DNA of 64,000 nucleotides, from positions 1 through 64,000 of the IMG/VR virus record IMGVR_UViG_3300046167_000447. One strand, written 5' to 3'. Positions within the stretch are counted from its first letter, which is position 1, and each line of letters opens with the position of its first letter. The position numbers and the translations under genes are program-made. This DNA comes from a virus. Positions 29,901-39,616 of this stretch are shown here, piece by piece. Below the pieces are notes generated by a model. That model did no database searches, was not told the origin of the DNA, and was given only the letters and a program-made list of their open reading frames with translations.

Positions 29901-32900
29901 GTTTCTAGCAACTCAATGTATTCGTCTATGTTGTTAACAGCACCGAATCTTCCGTCTAACGCAGAGTAAGACATCTTGTCTAACCTCATGTACAACGAAG
30001 AAGGTATAGCTCCTTTTACAGCATTTAATATGGATTTAGCTTGTGCGTTTACGGCTTTCCTAGAGTCGGTAGCTTCTACTACTTCCGTCTCGATGTCGTA
30101 AAGATTAACGGGGTCAAACTCAACGTAAGGTGCTACTTCCAATTTAGAGACTGTTTGTGCTCTAACTTTGGTAGAAGTCCAAGGAGTAACAACCATTTTG
30201 TACCCCTTCGCAGCAGCCATCTTAGACGCTAGAGCATAAACTGTATTATCTGATGCGGCTTTTCCTTGCTCCTTTAGCTGAGCCTTTGCTTTTTTTACAA
30301 AACCCTCAGAGTCATCAACGGCATTGTATACCTCGTTAGGGTTTATTTCAACCATATAGGTGTATTCTCCCGCTACATCTATGTCATTTGGGTTAACACC
30401 ATACATAGACAAAGAAACGCCTGCTAATCCAACGTCACGACGCTCTTCTGAGCTAGTTAAGTGGTTCTTACCAAAGTATTGAGGGTCTACGTTAGTTAGT
30501 TTTTTACCTGAAACATGAGAGAAAACAAAGTTACCATTTTTATTCATCTGCATCTTGTCTGTAATAGTAGAGTTTTCCATAGACCAATTGTCTCCTAGAA
30601 TCTCTTGTTCAGACATACTCTGCTGAATTGGACGCTTGTTGTTTTCTGAGTCTTGCTTTAACTGCTTAAAGAAGCCAACGGCTGTCTTAGGGTTTTTTGA
30701 TGCCCAAGTTTCATCTCCTGTTAGTTCAGTTCCGCTTCTTAGGTTACCCGCTTCTGTTTCCAAGAAGCTAACAAAATCCTTGAACGTAGGGAGTTTTTTG
30801 CCTTTCATGAGCCCTGCTCCTTGAATGATTTTAAATACCTGTCCCATAGCCATTGATGCTACAGATGTCCCCACGCCTTCTATGCTTATAGCTCCTGTTG
30901 CAACGTCAGCTAACATTTCGACGAACATTTCCTCAAACATTAGCTTTTTGTCGCCTTTGTATTGCTGACCAAAGTCTTTGTATTTTTTAGCTAACTCTTC
31001 ATCCATTCCCGCTATAGCAGCTTCTACAAACTTTTCTCTGTATTTTGGGTCAATTGTTTCAGCAATCTTGTGGAATGCCTCGTGGTAGGATGTATTTTCC
31101 ATAGCGGCAGGCAAGAAGATGTGAACGCTTCCGTCCTTTCCGTTGTATATACCCGCAGAGTCTTCAACTTCGCTTTTATCTACACCAAGAGACTTAGCCA
31201 TAGACTCGTAAGAATCATGGACTTGAACCTTGGCTTTTTTACCTAACGCTTTCTTTATATTCTTTAAACCTTCTAGAATCTTTATTCCTTTTGTGTCTGT
31301 GTTTTCGTCAATTTCTAAACTTCCTGACTCGCCATAATCAAAGTTTTTAACAGCTTCTCTCTGTTCTTGAACAGACTTGACCTGACCTTCGTACTTAGCT
31401 TCAATAGACTGAATTGCTTTTAGGGCAGCTTTTGCTTCTGCACGGGCAGCGTCTTTTTCTTTTCTTCCTTCCGCTTTCTTATATTTAAGCATAGCGTTTT
31501 GGAATTTCTGATTCTCTTTGATTGTGTTTTCAGCATCTTCGTCTGAGTATTCAGAGTAGACATCATCCATGTCTCTCTTTAGGTTTAACTCTATCTTAGT
31601 CAGTGACTTTAACTTAGATTCTATTTGAGTTCTACGAACACTATCTGTAGTTTTTGCTAATTCTTTAGCTAACTTTTGTTTTTGTCCTTTTATTTTAACT
31701 AAGTTTTTTCTAATCCCACCGAACCCTAGCGATGACGCTGTTGCAGTTATGGTTTCGTTTACAGCACGGAATCCTCTAGATTTAGCACCCGCACCAAAAC
31801 CTACAATCATGCCGTCAATGACTTCAAACAAATTCATTTCTTCGTCGTTGATAACACGGTGTAGGAACTGAGAGCCTATTCCTGCAATCATCTCCTCCAT
31901 ACCTTCTTCTAAACCACTTTCTAAAACTTGAACACCTGTTCTTTGAGCGTGTTCAGTAGCCATCCTTCTAAACTCTTTACTCATAAGACCTTTCTTAAAG
32001 AAATCTCTACGTATAACGTCTAGACTAACGCCTTTGTATTGTTTTTTGGTTAAAGCCATCATGTCATCAGGGAAAGCTCGTTCAGAAAGAGTCTCCACAA
32101 GAGCGTCTCCAAATGCCATCACATAACGCTTATGGTCATCAACTAATCCATAATACTGAGCTGAAGTACCGCCAAAGGTATTAAGACCCATTACACCCGC
32201 ACTAACCCACATGGACGCTGATGCACTCAATCCTAAGCCACCTGTACCTGCCGCTATAGCAGCCTGCATCATTAACTGAGGAGCTGTTTGCGCTAACTGA
32301 GTTCCAAGCATAGCTGAAAAAGCGTTCCAATTACCTTCCTTGAGGTTTCTAGATAAGCCTTTTTCAATTTCTTCATCTGTAAGACCTTCTATCTTGTAGG
32401 ATGCTTGAGTACGTGTTCCGTCTTGATAAAGATTGTATTGAGATTGCTCAGGATTCCACAGACCCATAAACCTAAATCCAATACTACGAGCACCTGTCCA
32501 TAAGTCGTATGCAACTTCTTGAACTTCGTTTTTTTGAGCTAGTTTGCCCATTTCCTCAGTGAATCTGCGCTCATCATCCTCTAGAACTTCCTGCATTTTT
32601 ATGCTGTATTGCCCGTAAGCAATTGGATTAATTCTCATTATTCCATTCTCATCTTCTTCAAAGAATGAATTTTCTGATTCGGGGAATGCCTCTTTGTACT
32701 TCTCGTTTATATCATCAGAGAGCCCAAATTGACGAAAATTGTAATCAAGCATCTCGTCCATAGAAGCGCCCGATTCAATCATTCTTTTCGTCTCTTTCTT
32801 GACTTCGACTAAATTTTCCCCGACAGCCTCACCGAGCTCTTCTTTCCTTGCTTGAATTTGAGCGTAAGTCGGGTCTTCTTGCCGCCTACCCATGTCAATA

Positions 32901-33364
32901 CCATATATAAATTCAGCAAATTTTACGTCGCTGTCTATAGTAGAAATATCCTCTATTCCGTCCTTTATTCCTTGTTCTATCTCGAAGGCTGTCATAACAT
33001 CAGCCCCAAGGTCTCTAATTCTGTTAATGGATACTACTCTTGACTTTTCAGCCGAAGTAGCATCCAAGTCTGATTCTGTAGAACTTCCGTCCTGACCTCC
33101 ATCCGAGGGAGAGACCTGTGAATTTTCCGAATCCAATCCCGAAGATAACGGAGAATTGGAATTTTTTTTTTGAGCTCCTTGAAACCCTACAAGGGTATTG
33201 AAGTCTCCTTCATTTTTTTTATAACCATCAGACTGAGCTAACGAATACATTTTACTAACAGCGTCTTTGTTAGTTTTCATTAGAGTTTTAAACTCTTCTA
33301 AGGATTTATCGTATCCGTCTTTTTTCGCAAGACTATATAGCGTCTCTAGTGCCTTCTCGTTCAT
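26984..33364 (-). CDS. Giant polyvalent virion protein with HExxH motif
   Basis: 2126 residues. The N-terminus has two imperfect 25-residue repeats (LYSLAKKDGYDKSLEEF and MYSLAQSDGYKKNEGDF). A zincin-like YHEAFHKIAE (HExxH, residues 761-765) suggests a metallopeptidase module. Long charged coiled coils occur around residues 570-700 and at the C-terminus (about 1990-2126). The modular, multi-domain build resembles large polyvalent proteins that are packaged and injected with the DNA. I see no RNA polymerase signature. It has its own promoter (33394-33424). Confidence 0.6.
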   Translation of the reverse strand: MNEKALETLYSLAKKDGYDKSLEEFKTLMKTNKDAVSKMYSLAQSDGYKKNEGDFNTLVGFQGAQKKNSNSPLSSGLDSENSQVSPSDGGQDGSSTESDLDATSAEKSRVVSINRIRDLGADVMTAFEIEQGIKDGIEDISTIDSDVKFAEFIYGIDMGRRQEDPTYAQIQARKEELGEAVGENLVEVKKETKRMIESGASMDEMLDYNFRQFGLSDDINEKYKEAFPESENSFFEEDENGIMRINPIAYGQYSIKMQEVLEDDERRFTEEMGKLAQKNEVQEVAYDLWTGARSIGFRFMGLWNPEQSQYNLYQDGTRTQASYKIEGLTDEEIEKGLSRNLKEGNWNAFSAMLGTQLAQTAPQLMMQAAIAAGTGGLGLSASASMWVSAGVMGLNTFGGTSAQYYGLVDDHKRYVMAFGDALVETLSERAFPDDMMALTKKQYKGVSLDVIRRDFFKKGLMSKEFRRMATEHAQRTGVQVLESGLEEGMEEMIAGIGSQFLHRVINDEEMNLFEVIDGMIVGFGAGAKSRGFRAVNETITATASSLGFGGIRKNLVKIKGQKQKLAKELAKTTDSVRRTQIESKLKSLTKIELNLKRDMDDVYSEYSDEDAENTIKENQKFQNAMLKYKKAEGRKEKDAARAEAKAALKAIQSIEAKYEGQVKSVQEQREAVKNFDYGESGSLEIDENTDTKGIKILEGLKNIKKALGKKAKVQVHDSYESMAKSLGVDKSEVEDSAGIYNGKDGSVHIFLPAAMENTSYHEAFHKIAETIDPKYREKFVEAAIAGMDEELAKKYKDFGQQYKGDKKLMFEEMFVEMLADVATGAISIEGVGTSVASMAMGQVFKIIQGAGLMKGKKLPTFKDFVSFLETEAGNLRSGTELTGDETWASKNPKTAVGFFKQLKQDSENNKRPIQQSMSEQEILGDNWSMENSTITDKMQMNKNGNFVFSHVSGKKLTNVDPQYFGKNHLTSSEERRDVGLAGVSLSMYGVNPNDIDVAGEYTYMVEINPNEVYNAVDDSEGFVKKAKAQLKEQGKAASDNTVYALASKMAAAKGYKMVVTPWTSTKVRAQTVSKLEVAPYVEFDPVNLYDIETEVVEATDSRKAVNAQAKSILNAVKGAIPSSLYMRLDKMSYSALDGRFGAVNNIDEYIELLETALDSVDTSSPNADVASSFLTNAITEAYKIADSKGYTKRVQSEEARKKTIEKVQKEIENKSEGFTIDPITGEFMTKGVAVGDAKGEVSVGFGGVVNIATEVIEKIIERALKNPIAAIGGWFNSENGMFYLDVSEVYDNRDTAVRLGKKRKEFGVFDMSTGDYIPTATEEDHDNRDSPDLKKQKILDDRSEVEKYTQMMLSMPSAQIEWVEPVGTASVIVDPIKANPNKVTKAILKALGYKSVSDLTKPTSAFNGIPSIPAMSDMLSSGNAKDANGNPMSVNGGITTGLFGSSFKDGVAWCGVTKHDAEVQLNDALNVYNANKAYFEKIWADETNPIPYGHVPMVIMRMSDTAVNSNEAVFRYISPYIKNFPKENRVKAFNAFKARVEADKAWLDEKKERFEQGLPMMDKRSRTVKDPSVKQSDLSKLESNQIKSQERLLEFFEKNNITTLDQLMDAIAEDSHKRARAAVDKEASEKFIQLTDKEYITSILFRVHADTKSGYKTRSKPNEIVKELFGEQEGDAEKFTFHNVAESIGEPSMRDVKSNHAVAVMGVDVLNPAVLETTHENYGFGPKGRFIAVLSDPRHGADIFPEWEVKLSRMATSGTKTKDSKALSSVGSTFFGDKVFRGAAVQTEESSEVQTIIAKMRHAFPFVHLAKTQESFEETASQDGAEVVTSPDGVVLYAVTKDGVIVLNPSIDTVNSAVGQFGHVWLKFLSEGASKFGRDLLAKGLALAKETDLYEQNLEKRNGDEDAAAKDTLAQLIGNKGKNIQEAAKNTFKSWMKGLYQLIRTNFKVIFSRDSKDSMRMKKAEKKEFFERLTLESFLDLSVAELFQGKQVKSEYKPSPTLEKQEKSDLKKQKTQTYIEVAQQIRDNVSKKDIIAELVDRGYSKKDANSLYQKAAGYKIGNNAGYRQGVKERNEAYREARKKQLAEERLEAKFLRQRAKEIFKREKRVTDAMIKEISDYLKGQED

Positions 33365-33393
33365 CTGATGTCATCATTTGGTTTATGATGTTA

Positions 33394-33424
33394 CAAATAT
33401 ACGAAAAAACTATTTAAAAACAAA
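33394..33424 (-). promoter_or_regulatory. Late promoter for the giant virion protein
   Basis: On the minus strand: TTTG (33421-33424), 19 nt, TATATTTG (33394-33401). A perfect Bacteroidota promoter spacing, 30 nt before the start at 33364, with the -33 box touching the stop codon of the upstream gene. Confidence 0.8.
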
Positions 33425-33425
33425 G

Positions 33426-34934
33426 TTAGTAATCACCCATTGTTCCACTACTTTCCCCCTTGTCTTCGTTGTCTTTGTTTAGCCCTTCTTGAGCTCTTCT
33501 TGCTTCATTGAAGGCAAGCTGTTGCATAGCGTTTAATTGACCTTGAGGTATGTCTCCTTTCATTGTCCCTAAAGGCACAGGCGTTAATGTGTAGTCTACT
33601 AGGTTAAATATATCCTCAGGACTCATATTATCGTTTTCTCTTAGGGCTATTATTTGAGCAAGTTCACCTTCAGCGGGCACTCTAGTGTTTAATAAGAATT
33701 CACGAGTTCCTTTAACTAGTTCTCCTTTTTCGTTAAACTCAGCATCCTTAGAGAGAACACAGGTAATACCTTCGTAATAAACAGCATTCTTTCCTTTCCC
33801 TATGGACTTGAGTGTTCCTCCCTTTGTAGAGGCTTTACCTAAAGCCATATCTGACATACCTTCTACATCAGGGACTTTACTTAAATCAGCTCCTTCTCCT
33901 AAGAGACCCTCAAAGCTATAAGCAGCGTTTATACCATAGTCTGAGCCGTCTTCTCCTGTTGTTGCTCCTGTGGCTCTTCCTTCTTGTGTTCTGTCTCTAA
34001 CTTCAGCTTTTTCTACTAGCGTGTTAACCCATCTTTCTCTACCAAAGTTGTCAATATCCTGAGGAAGATTAAAAAGGTCTTTAACTCTTCTCATTTCAGC
34101 GGGATTGGCTTTTAGGTATGGGTCTTTTTCAATGTTTTCAATTTTTTCGTACTCAGCTATGATGTCTTTAGACTGATTCAACATATTATTCATTTCTGTA
34201 ACATCCTCGTCCGTAAACCTGTCTATATCTCCAAATCTTTTTTGGAAGTAGGCTTCTTCAACGACCTTTTGATTGGTTGGTGACTTTGTAAATTCATCAT
34301 ATAGAGAGTTAGCCTTTGCTTCAGCTTTGTCTTTTTGAAAACGAGTAACAGAAGTGCCTTTTTCGTCTGTGTGTTGATAAGTGCCCATTTCCCTTACTAG
34401 AACTACGTCTTGAAGAGCCATTTCGTTTAAACTGCTCGGAGCAATGTCTTTCTTGGGTATGTACTGATAACTATCCTCTCTAGCTATAAAGTCCTTGTCT
34501 TTAGACAGAGCTGTTTCTTTTCTCCTAGTTTCCCATTCTCCTCTGTAGTACGCAGGGTCATCAGATGCGGTTATTACCTCTAAAGTTCGGAAGTCTTGCT
34601 CGTTAATCATTTGAGACTCTTTAATCTGTCTAGAAAGAGTTGATTGTAATTCTAGTGCTCTTTGTGCATCAGCAGGGTCTTCAGACAACTGAGCCTTAGT
34701 AGCAGCTTCCATGTATTCATCTTTTGAAGCCTCTAAAAATTCTTTATCTACGTCTCTGACCATTGTAACCTCAGGCTTTTCTTGAAGTTTAGAGCCATAT
34801 TGAGTCTTAAATTTCTGAGACTTCTTTTCTCTCTTAGCTTCATTCATAGCGTCTAATTGCAAACCAAATTCTGCAATTCCACTAAAATCAAATACTGTTT
34901 GGTCTAAACCAAGACCTGTAGTTCCGTTAGCCAT
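33426..34934 (-). CDS. Putative virion protein, helical
   Basis: 502 residues, acidic, mostly helical with long charged stretches (EFLEASKDEYMEAATKAQLS region near 65-85). No catalytic motif. The position between two ejection-type proteins suggests an internal virion protein. There is a 33-nt gap to the gene upstream without a clear promoter, so probably the same transcript. Confidence 0.55.
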   Translation of the reverse strand: MANGTTGLGLDQTVFDFSGIAEFGLQLDAMNEAKREKKSQKFKTQYGSKLQEKPEVTMVRDVDKEFLEASKDEYMEAATKAQLSEDPADAQRALELQSTLSRQIKESQMINEQDFRTLEVITASDDPAYYRGEWETRRKETALSKDKDFIAREDSYQYIPKKDIAPSSLNEMALQDVVLVREMGTYQHTDEKGTSVTRFQKDKAEAKANSLYDEFTKSPTNQKVVEEAYFQKRFGDIDRFTDEDVTEMNNMLNQSKDIIAEYEKIENIEKDPYLKANPAEMRRVKDLFNLPQDIDNFGRERWVNTLVEKAEVRDRTQEGRATGATTGEDGSDYGINAAYSFEGLLGEGADLSKVPDVEGMSDMALGKASTKGGTLKSIGKGKNAVYYEGITCVLSKDAEFNEKGELVKGTREFLLNTRVPAEGELAQIIALRENDNMSPEDIFNLVDYTLTPVPLGTMKGDIPQGQLNAMQQLAFNEARRAQEGLNKDNEDKGESSGTMGDY

Positions 34935-34967
34935 TATCCCGTGTTCTGTTTTTAGTAATTAAATTGG

Positions 34968-35732
34968 TTACTTAAATCTCTTTTGTTTAAGAAGGTTTCT
35001 GAAGAATTTAGACTCTTTTGAAATAGACTTGGCTTGTTTTGGGTTAAGTATATACTCACCTCCTGTAGCTTCACCTGTTACGTTTCCTTCCTTGTCTACT
35101 AGGTAAAGTGGATTTGAATCATGCGAAAACTCGCCTTTAGTCTTCATTCCGTTTTTAGCTTCCTTAAACTCATCGTAAGATGTACCCGCAGCCATAGCTC
35201 CTTTTGCAGCAGAGCTTATTCCTCCACCGATATTAGCTAATGCGGCTTGTTTTGCAGCGTTAGCTTGACCGTATTGCATTTGGAATCTTTGCTCCCTCAT
35301 TTGTTGATTTGCTGCTTGCGCTCCACCAAGAACCTGTAGTCCTTGCATCTCTCTTTGTCTTTGTGCGTCTTGTGCAGTAATTTCAGCAGTGTTAGCGGCA
35401 GTAACCTGACTCTGAAGACCACCCAATAAAGCACGACCACCTGCCTTGCTTAGAGCGTCTGTAGATGTAGCCAACCTTCTGTTGATAGCTTCAGTCTGAG
35501 CTCTTAACGCTGACTTGTCCATAGCTTTCTGAGCGTACTCAGTGTAAGCAGACGGTAATGTTAACTCAGGGGCATCAGCTAACAGCCTATTCATAGCTGC
35601 GTTAGCTTTTTTTGCTTGACCTATTCCGTATATAGTCTGACCGATACCCGCTACTCCTTGTACCGCTCCACCGATTATACCGCCAACATTGTACTTCTTT
35701 ATTTTACCTTCTTGAGATTTCTTGATTTTCAT
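34968..35732 (-). CDS. Small internal virion protein (gp14-like)
   Basis: 254 residues. The Gly-rich hydrophobic N-terminus (YNVGGIIGGAVQGVAGIGQT) is followed by long Ala/Gln-rich helices (about 40-190), a pattern shared with the small ejection proteins of podoviruses that form the membrane pore. The C-terminal part (DSNPLYLVDKEGNVTGEATG, then GEYILNPKQA) is a separate small domain common in phage virion proteins. Own -7 box 5 nt upstream of the start. Confidence 0.6.
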   Translation of the reverse strand: MKIKKSQEGKIKKYNVGGIIGGAVQGVAGIGQTIYGIGQAKKANAAMNRLLADAPELTLPSAYTEYAQKAMDKSALRAQTEAINRRLATSTDALSKAGGRALLGGLQSQVTAANTAEITAQDAQRQREMQGLQVLGGAQAANQQMREQRFQMQYGQANAAKQAALANIGGGISSAAKGAMAAGTSYDEFKEAKNGMKTKGEFSHDSNPLYLVDKEGNVTGEATGGEYILNPKQAKSISKESKFFRNLLKQKRFK

Positions 35733-35737
35733 ATTTG

Positions 35738-35745
35738 CAAATATA
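35738..35745 (-). promoter_or_regulatory. Late promoter -7 box
   Basis: Minus strand GTATATTTGC, identical to other late promoters. It lies only 5 nt upstream of the ATG at 35732, so transcripts would be nearly leaderless, or the box is a downstream relic. Confidence 0.55.
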
Positions 35746-35752
35746 CGAATTA

Positions 35753-38700
35753 TTACTGACTTGCGTCGTTATTATGTAGGTTGCTTTCAGCTACAGAGGC
35801 ATTTACTGCAAATACCTCTATATCCTTTACATCATCAAATGTAAACTTAGCTGTAGAGTAAGAACCCCTCATTGGCTCTCCGTCTATAACTCCTTCTCCT
35901 GATATCGCTACTATTGTATCAAGGGACAGATTAGAAGCGTTAACAAAGGACAAAGTGTAAGCATCAACCACTCCGCTAACAGAAGTTCCTGCAACAGAAG
36001 TGTATGTACTTCCTGACTGAACAAAAGCATCGCCACCTAATTTAAAAGGTATTCTGTTTACTCTATTTTGGAATGTTACATTGTCTCCGTTTATACTAGC
36101 GACCTTACCAACAACTATTTTGTTAAAATCAGAGTCTGACCTACCTACCTTGGTATAATACTCACCCTCTCTAAGTTTAAATGATTCTTGTGGTATTGTA
36201 AGGTTTTGGTTATTAGATGTAGTTATTTCAACGTCAGCGTCAGCAGTACCCTCTATACTTAAAGCATGAAACACTTTGTTCAAGCTAGGTGACTGATTAA
36301 ACGACACCTTAAAATAAGCGTCTTCTTGGTTTCCGTAAAAGTTTCCTTTAGTGTTGTTTGTATTTTGTTCCCAAGCATCGTCATCTCTAAATGAAAAGAA
36401 TCTAAGTCCTAGTGTTCCAAAGTACGGAGCGGCAACAGAGCTCTTTGAAGTAAACTTGTCTAGCTGCTTAGAGTAAACTATTGACTCTGAGTATGATGTA
36501 AGCGGAAGATTCTGTAATGAAAAGTACACCTCGTCATTATCTTTGTCTACTCCTACGCTAACAAAGTAACCATTAGCATCTTCAAGCATAGAGCTCGTTC
36601 TTTCGTTTATCCAAGAATCTACTCCTAAGTCGTTAAGAACCTTTACGCCTTGTTGTGTTATGGCTACAATCTTAGAACGTGTTACATCTACTAGATATAC
36701 AGTTCCGTCGTCGTTTAGGAAAGCTGTTCTGTTTTCGTTAATCCCAAAGTTTCCTGAGTAATGTTGCTGAAGACCTAAAATATCCGTAGACTGAGTTACA
36801 AGCTCAGAACCTGTTCCTGTAGCAAGTATTTGGCGACTTAGAGGAACTCTAGAAACCTTGTCAGACTGAAGTATCATTATGCTATCAGACATATCTACAA
36901 GACCGTAAATACCACCATAGTTCATTTCGTAGTCTGCAAAATTAGCTAGACTAGCGTTGAATGATGACAAGTTATTCTGAGCATTGTCTGCTAATTGAGG
37001 CTCTGAATAAGTTATAGAAGATATTCTATTTTGCTCTACCTCAGAGTTCAACACAGCATACGGTTTACCTCCTAAGTCTCCTATAGTTGATTTGTCTAGG
37101 TCGCTATACTGCTGAGATTCAACAAAAGCATAAGAATTAATTAATCTATTTCCTCCTGACTTGAATTGGATTTGTCTTCTTTTGTACCAAGCGTTACCTT
37201 CTGTTAAAGTCTGCGTAGTACTACCTATATCAGAGACATTGTATTTTTGTGACAATGCTCTGTATATTTTTGTTTCATTTTCTTTCTTAGGGGTAAATAC
37301 CTCTACTAAAACATTGTCCTCCCAAAGGTTATCGTCTGTTCCTACATAAGCAACGCCGAATCCTTCGTGGTTAGCATTTTCTAAAACCAAAAAACTACCC
37401 GTTCCTTGGAAATCATTATCTGAACTAAGAGCACCGCTTTCGTTGTTTGTATACACACCCGAAACATCAAAGACATATTCGTCAGGATATGTTTTACTTG
37501 TTTCCCCATGGGAGAGTATACGTAGCTTGTCCCCTTTCGAAAAGCCTGTGTTTAAATCCCCTCCTCTAGAGTTTATGGACTGACCATTTCCTTCTATGCT
37601 CCTTAAAGCAACAAAAATAGAATCCTCGCTAAATTGCTCTTTTACATTGTCAGAAACCGCAGTTACCGCTTCAGAAACACCAAACTGCAAGTAACTATCT
37701 ATACTGCTGCCTCCTCCGTAAACGTAGAAAAATTTACTTAAAGATGGGTCTAAATTAGAGACGGTCAAGGTTGAATCTATACTAGCAGAGCCTTTGCTGC
37801 CTGCTGCTCTAGAGCCTATTCCTTCTATTTCAATGCTATCTAATTCGTAAACACCTGTAGTTCTTCCCAATTGGTCTTCAAAAACCACACCAATTGAGTG
37901 AGACTCGTTGGCTTTAAATGTCTTGTTACTTATGTTAGCTAGATATGCTATAGTGTTATTAGCTCCGTAGTCAAAACCTGAGACAGTTGTTGCTCCTGAT
38001 TCAGAAACACTTGCCGAGTATCCATCAGCAACAGTGTAATCAGAAGGGGTAGAACCGCCTCCTGTTCTTTCACGAACTTCGGAAGAATTTAATTTGTAAG
38101 CAATTATATCGTTTTCTATTGAAACACCGTTTGTATCTACTACTGCTGTAATTTCAATTACAGCAAACCCTTCCCATTTAAAAGCCCAATCCGTATGGTA
38201 GTCTATAAGGGAAGAGCTAGGTATACCTATCGTAAATTGCAGTCCATCAAGCTGTGCAGCCATTTTAGTTTTAAAGTCAGCTATGGTAGATGGGTTTTTA
38301 ACGATAATGCTTGCTGATATACTAGTTCCTTTTATTACTCTAAATTGAGGGTTTGACGTAACGGTGGCAGCGACAGTGTTGGTTTCATCTTTTATATTAA
38401 ATGACGGAGCTGTTGATGTTGACACAATGTAATACCCTAGAGATGTGTCACCTAGAGTGTAGTCCACAATTACATTTACATCCTCTCCTGTTCCGACAAG
38501 TGAGCTAATGTTAGTAGTGCTTAAAATAATTTCAGTAGAAGCTCCTGATGTTACGCTTATTGGCATTGTTTCTCCAATAGTCTCGTCAGAGTAGTTTGCT
38601 GCTAATGTTGAACTAACCGTAGCTTTATCAAACCCTTCTGTATAATTTCCGTAAAACAGCCTATTTGAACTTATTGTTTGAGCCTTAGCCTTCTTGGGTA

Positions 38701-39613
38701 CTAGGTCTTGCAGTTTATTGTAGTCGTTATCAGAAACCTGTGTGTAAACTCCGTCATTATAAAAATTTATACCTGTCACAAGTTCTGAGTAAGTAAACTC
38801 TCCAATCCTGAACATTGTGTTGTCATAAACATCCCTGAAATAAACACGAATATTAGGCACTAAAGATGCACCTATCCCGATTATAGACGTTTGTTGTATT
38901 TTTATGCTATTGGAGTTATTATCTTCTGTTTTTGTGTCACTTATGGATTCGGATAATGTGTTTGCAGCACATAAGTTACCACTGTATTGACCAATTGCAG
39001 AAACCTCACCATCTGCATAAACATACTGAAGGGCAAACTGAAAAGACTTTCCTTTTATGTTATTTGTACTTATGCTTGAGTCGGTTTGAAAGGTTACCGT
39101 GGGTGACAATGGAGAGACTTTCATTACAGCAGACTCAGTTGTAGAAGACGGGTAAGTGCCCACTACTAAACTAGTGTCTACGTTTATCTTTTGTGGCTCT
39201 TCAACACCGTCAGTAAAATACAAGAACAGGTCTCCGTTAATAACCATTCCGTCAATGTGTAGAGGCTCTCCTGAAAGAAGAATATTAGCAGACTCAATAA
39301 TTTTAACAAAAGAGTTGCTAGATTGCTCTAGTTCGTAAACTGTATTTATACCTAAACTGTTATAAACAAAAACAAAAAACCTGTTAGTCCCTTCATGTTC
39401 GTAAGTGCCTACTATCTTGTTTGTACTTCCTGTGGTTGTGTTTCCTAAAGCACCAAGAGAAGTATTGCCGTCTACATTCTTAACAACACCTGCATCTCCG
39501 TTGTCTTCCGCTGTTATACGAATGTTAAGAGCATCAGACATTTCAGTTGTCTGTAATACTCTTTCGTCGCTATCTGTATTTAAGTAACGTGGTGTGTTTT
39601 TTATAGTAGCCAT
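35753..39613 (-). CDS. Tail nozzle / stabilisation-type protein
   Basis: 1286 residues. The N-terminus (MATIKNTPRYLNTDSDERVL, then ALNIRITAEDNGDAGVVKNV, NGNTSL-type repeats) is the typical opening of nozzle or stabilisation proteins in podoviruses, which describe a beta-propeller-like barrel under the portal. The rest is beta-rich with many Ser/Thr, with a late segment (GIYGLVDMSDSIMILQSDKV, then KIVAITQQGVKVLNDLGVDS) that fits propeller blades. It is the longest tail gene and follows the two connector genes, as in related phages. Confidence 0.65.
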   Translation of the reverse strand: MATIKNTPRYLNTDSDERVLQTTEMSDALNIRITAEDNGDAGVVKNVDGNTSLGALGNTTTGSTNKIVGTYEHEGTNRFFVFVYNSLGINTVYELEQSSNSFVKIIESANILLSGEPLHIDGMVINGDLFLYFTDGVEEPQKINVDTSLVVGTYPSSTTESAVMKVSPLSPTVTFQTDSSISTNNIKGKSFQFALQYVYADGEVSAIGQYSGNLCAANTLSESISDTKTEDNNSNSIKIQQTSIIGIGASLVPNIRVYFRDVYDNTMFRIGEFTYSELVTGINFYNDGVYTQVSDNDYNKLQDLVPKKAKAQTISSNRLFYGNYTEGFDKATVSSTLAANYSDETIGETMPISVTSGASTEIILSTTNISSLVGTGEDVNVIVDYTLGDTSLGYYIVSTSTAPSFNIKDETNTVAATVTSNPQFRVIKGTSISASIIVKNPSTIADFKTKMAAQLDGLQFTIGIPSSSLIDYHTDWAFKWEGFAVIEITAVVDTNGVSIENDIIAYKLNSSEVRERTGGGSTPSDYTVADGYSASVSESGATTVSGFDYGANNTIAYLANISNKTFKANESHSIGVVFEDQLGRTTGVYELDSIEIEGIGSRAAGSKGSASIDSTLTVSNLDPSLSKFFYVYGGGSSIDSYLQFGVSEAVTAVSDNVKEQFSEDSIFVALRSIEGNGQSINSRGGDLNTGFSKGDKLRILSHGETSKTYPDEYVFDVSGVYTNNESGALSSDNDFQGTGSFLVLENANHEGFGVAYVGTDDNLWEDNVLVEVFTPKKENETKIYRALSQKYNVSDIGSTTQTLTEGNAWYKRRQIQFKSGGNRLINSYAFVESQQYSDLDKSTIGDLGGKPYAVLNSEVEQNRISSITYSEPQLADNAQNNLSSFNASLANFADYEMNYGGIYGLVDMSDSIMILQSDKVSRVPLSRQILATGTGSELVTQSTDILGLQQHYSGNFGINENRTAFLNDDGTVYLVDVTRSKIVAITQQGVKVLNDLGVDSWINERTSSMLEDANGYFVSVGVDKDNDEVYFSLQNLPLTSYSESIVYSKQLDKFTSKSSVAAPYFGTLGLRFFSFRDDDAWEQNTNNTKGNFYGNQEDAYFKVSFNQSPSLNKVFHALSIEGTADADVEITTSNNQNLTIPQESFKLREGEYYTKVGRSDSDFNKIVVGKVASINGDNVTFQNRVNRIPFKLGGDAFVQSGSTYTSVAGTSVSGVVDAYTLSFVNASNLSLDTIVAISGEGVIDGEPMRGSYSTAKFTFDDVKDIEVFAVNASVAESNLHNNDASQ

Positions 39614-39616
39614 TTA

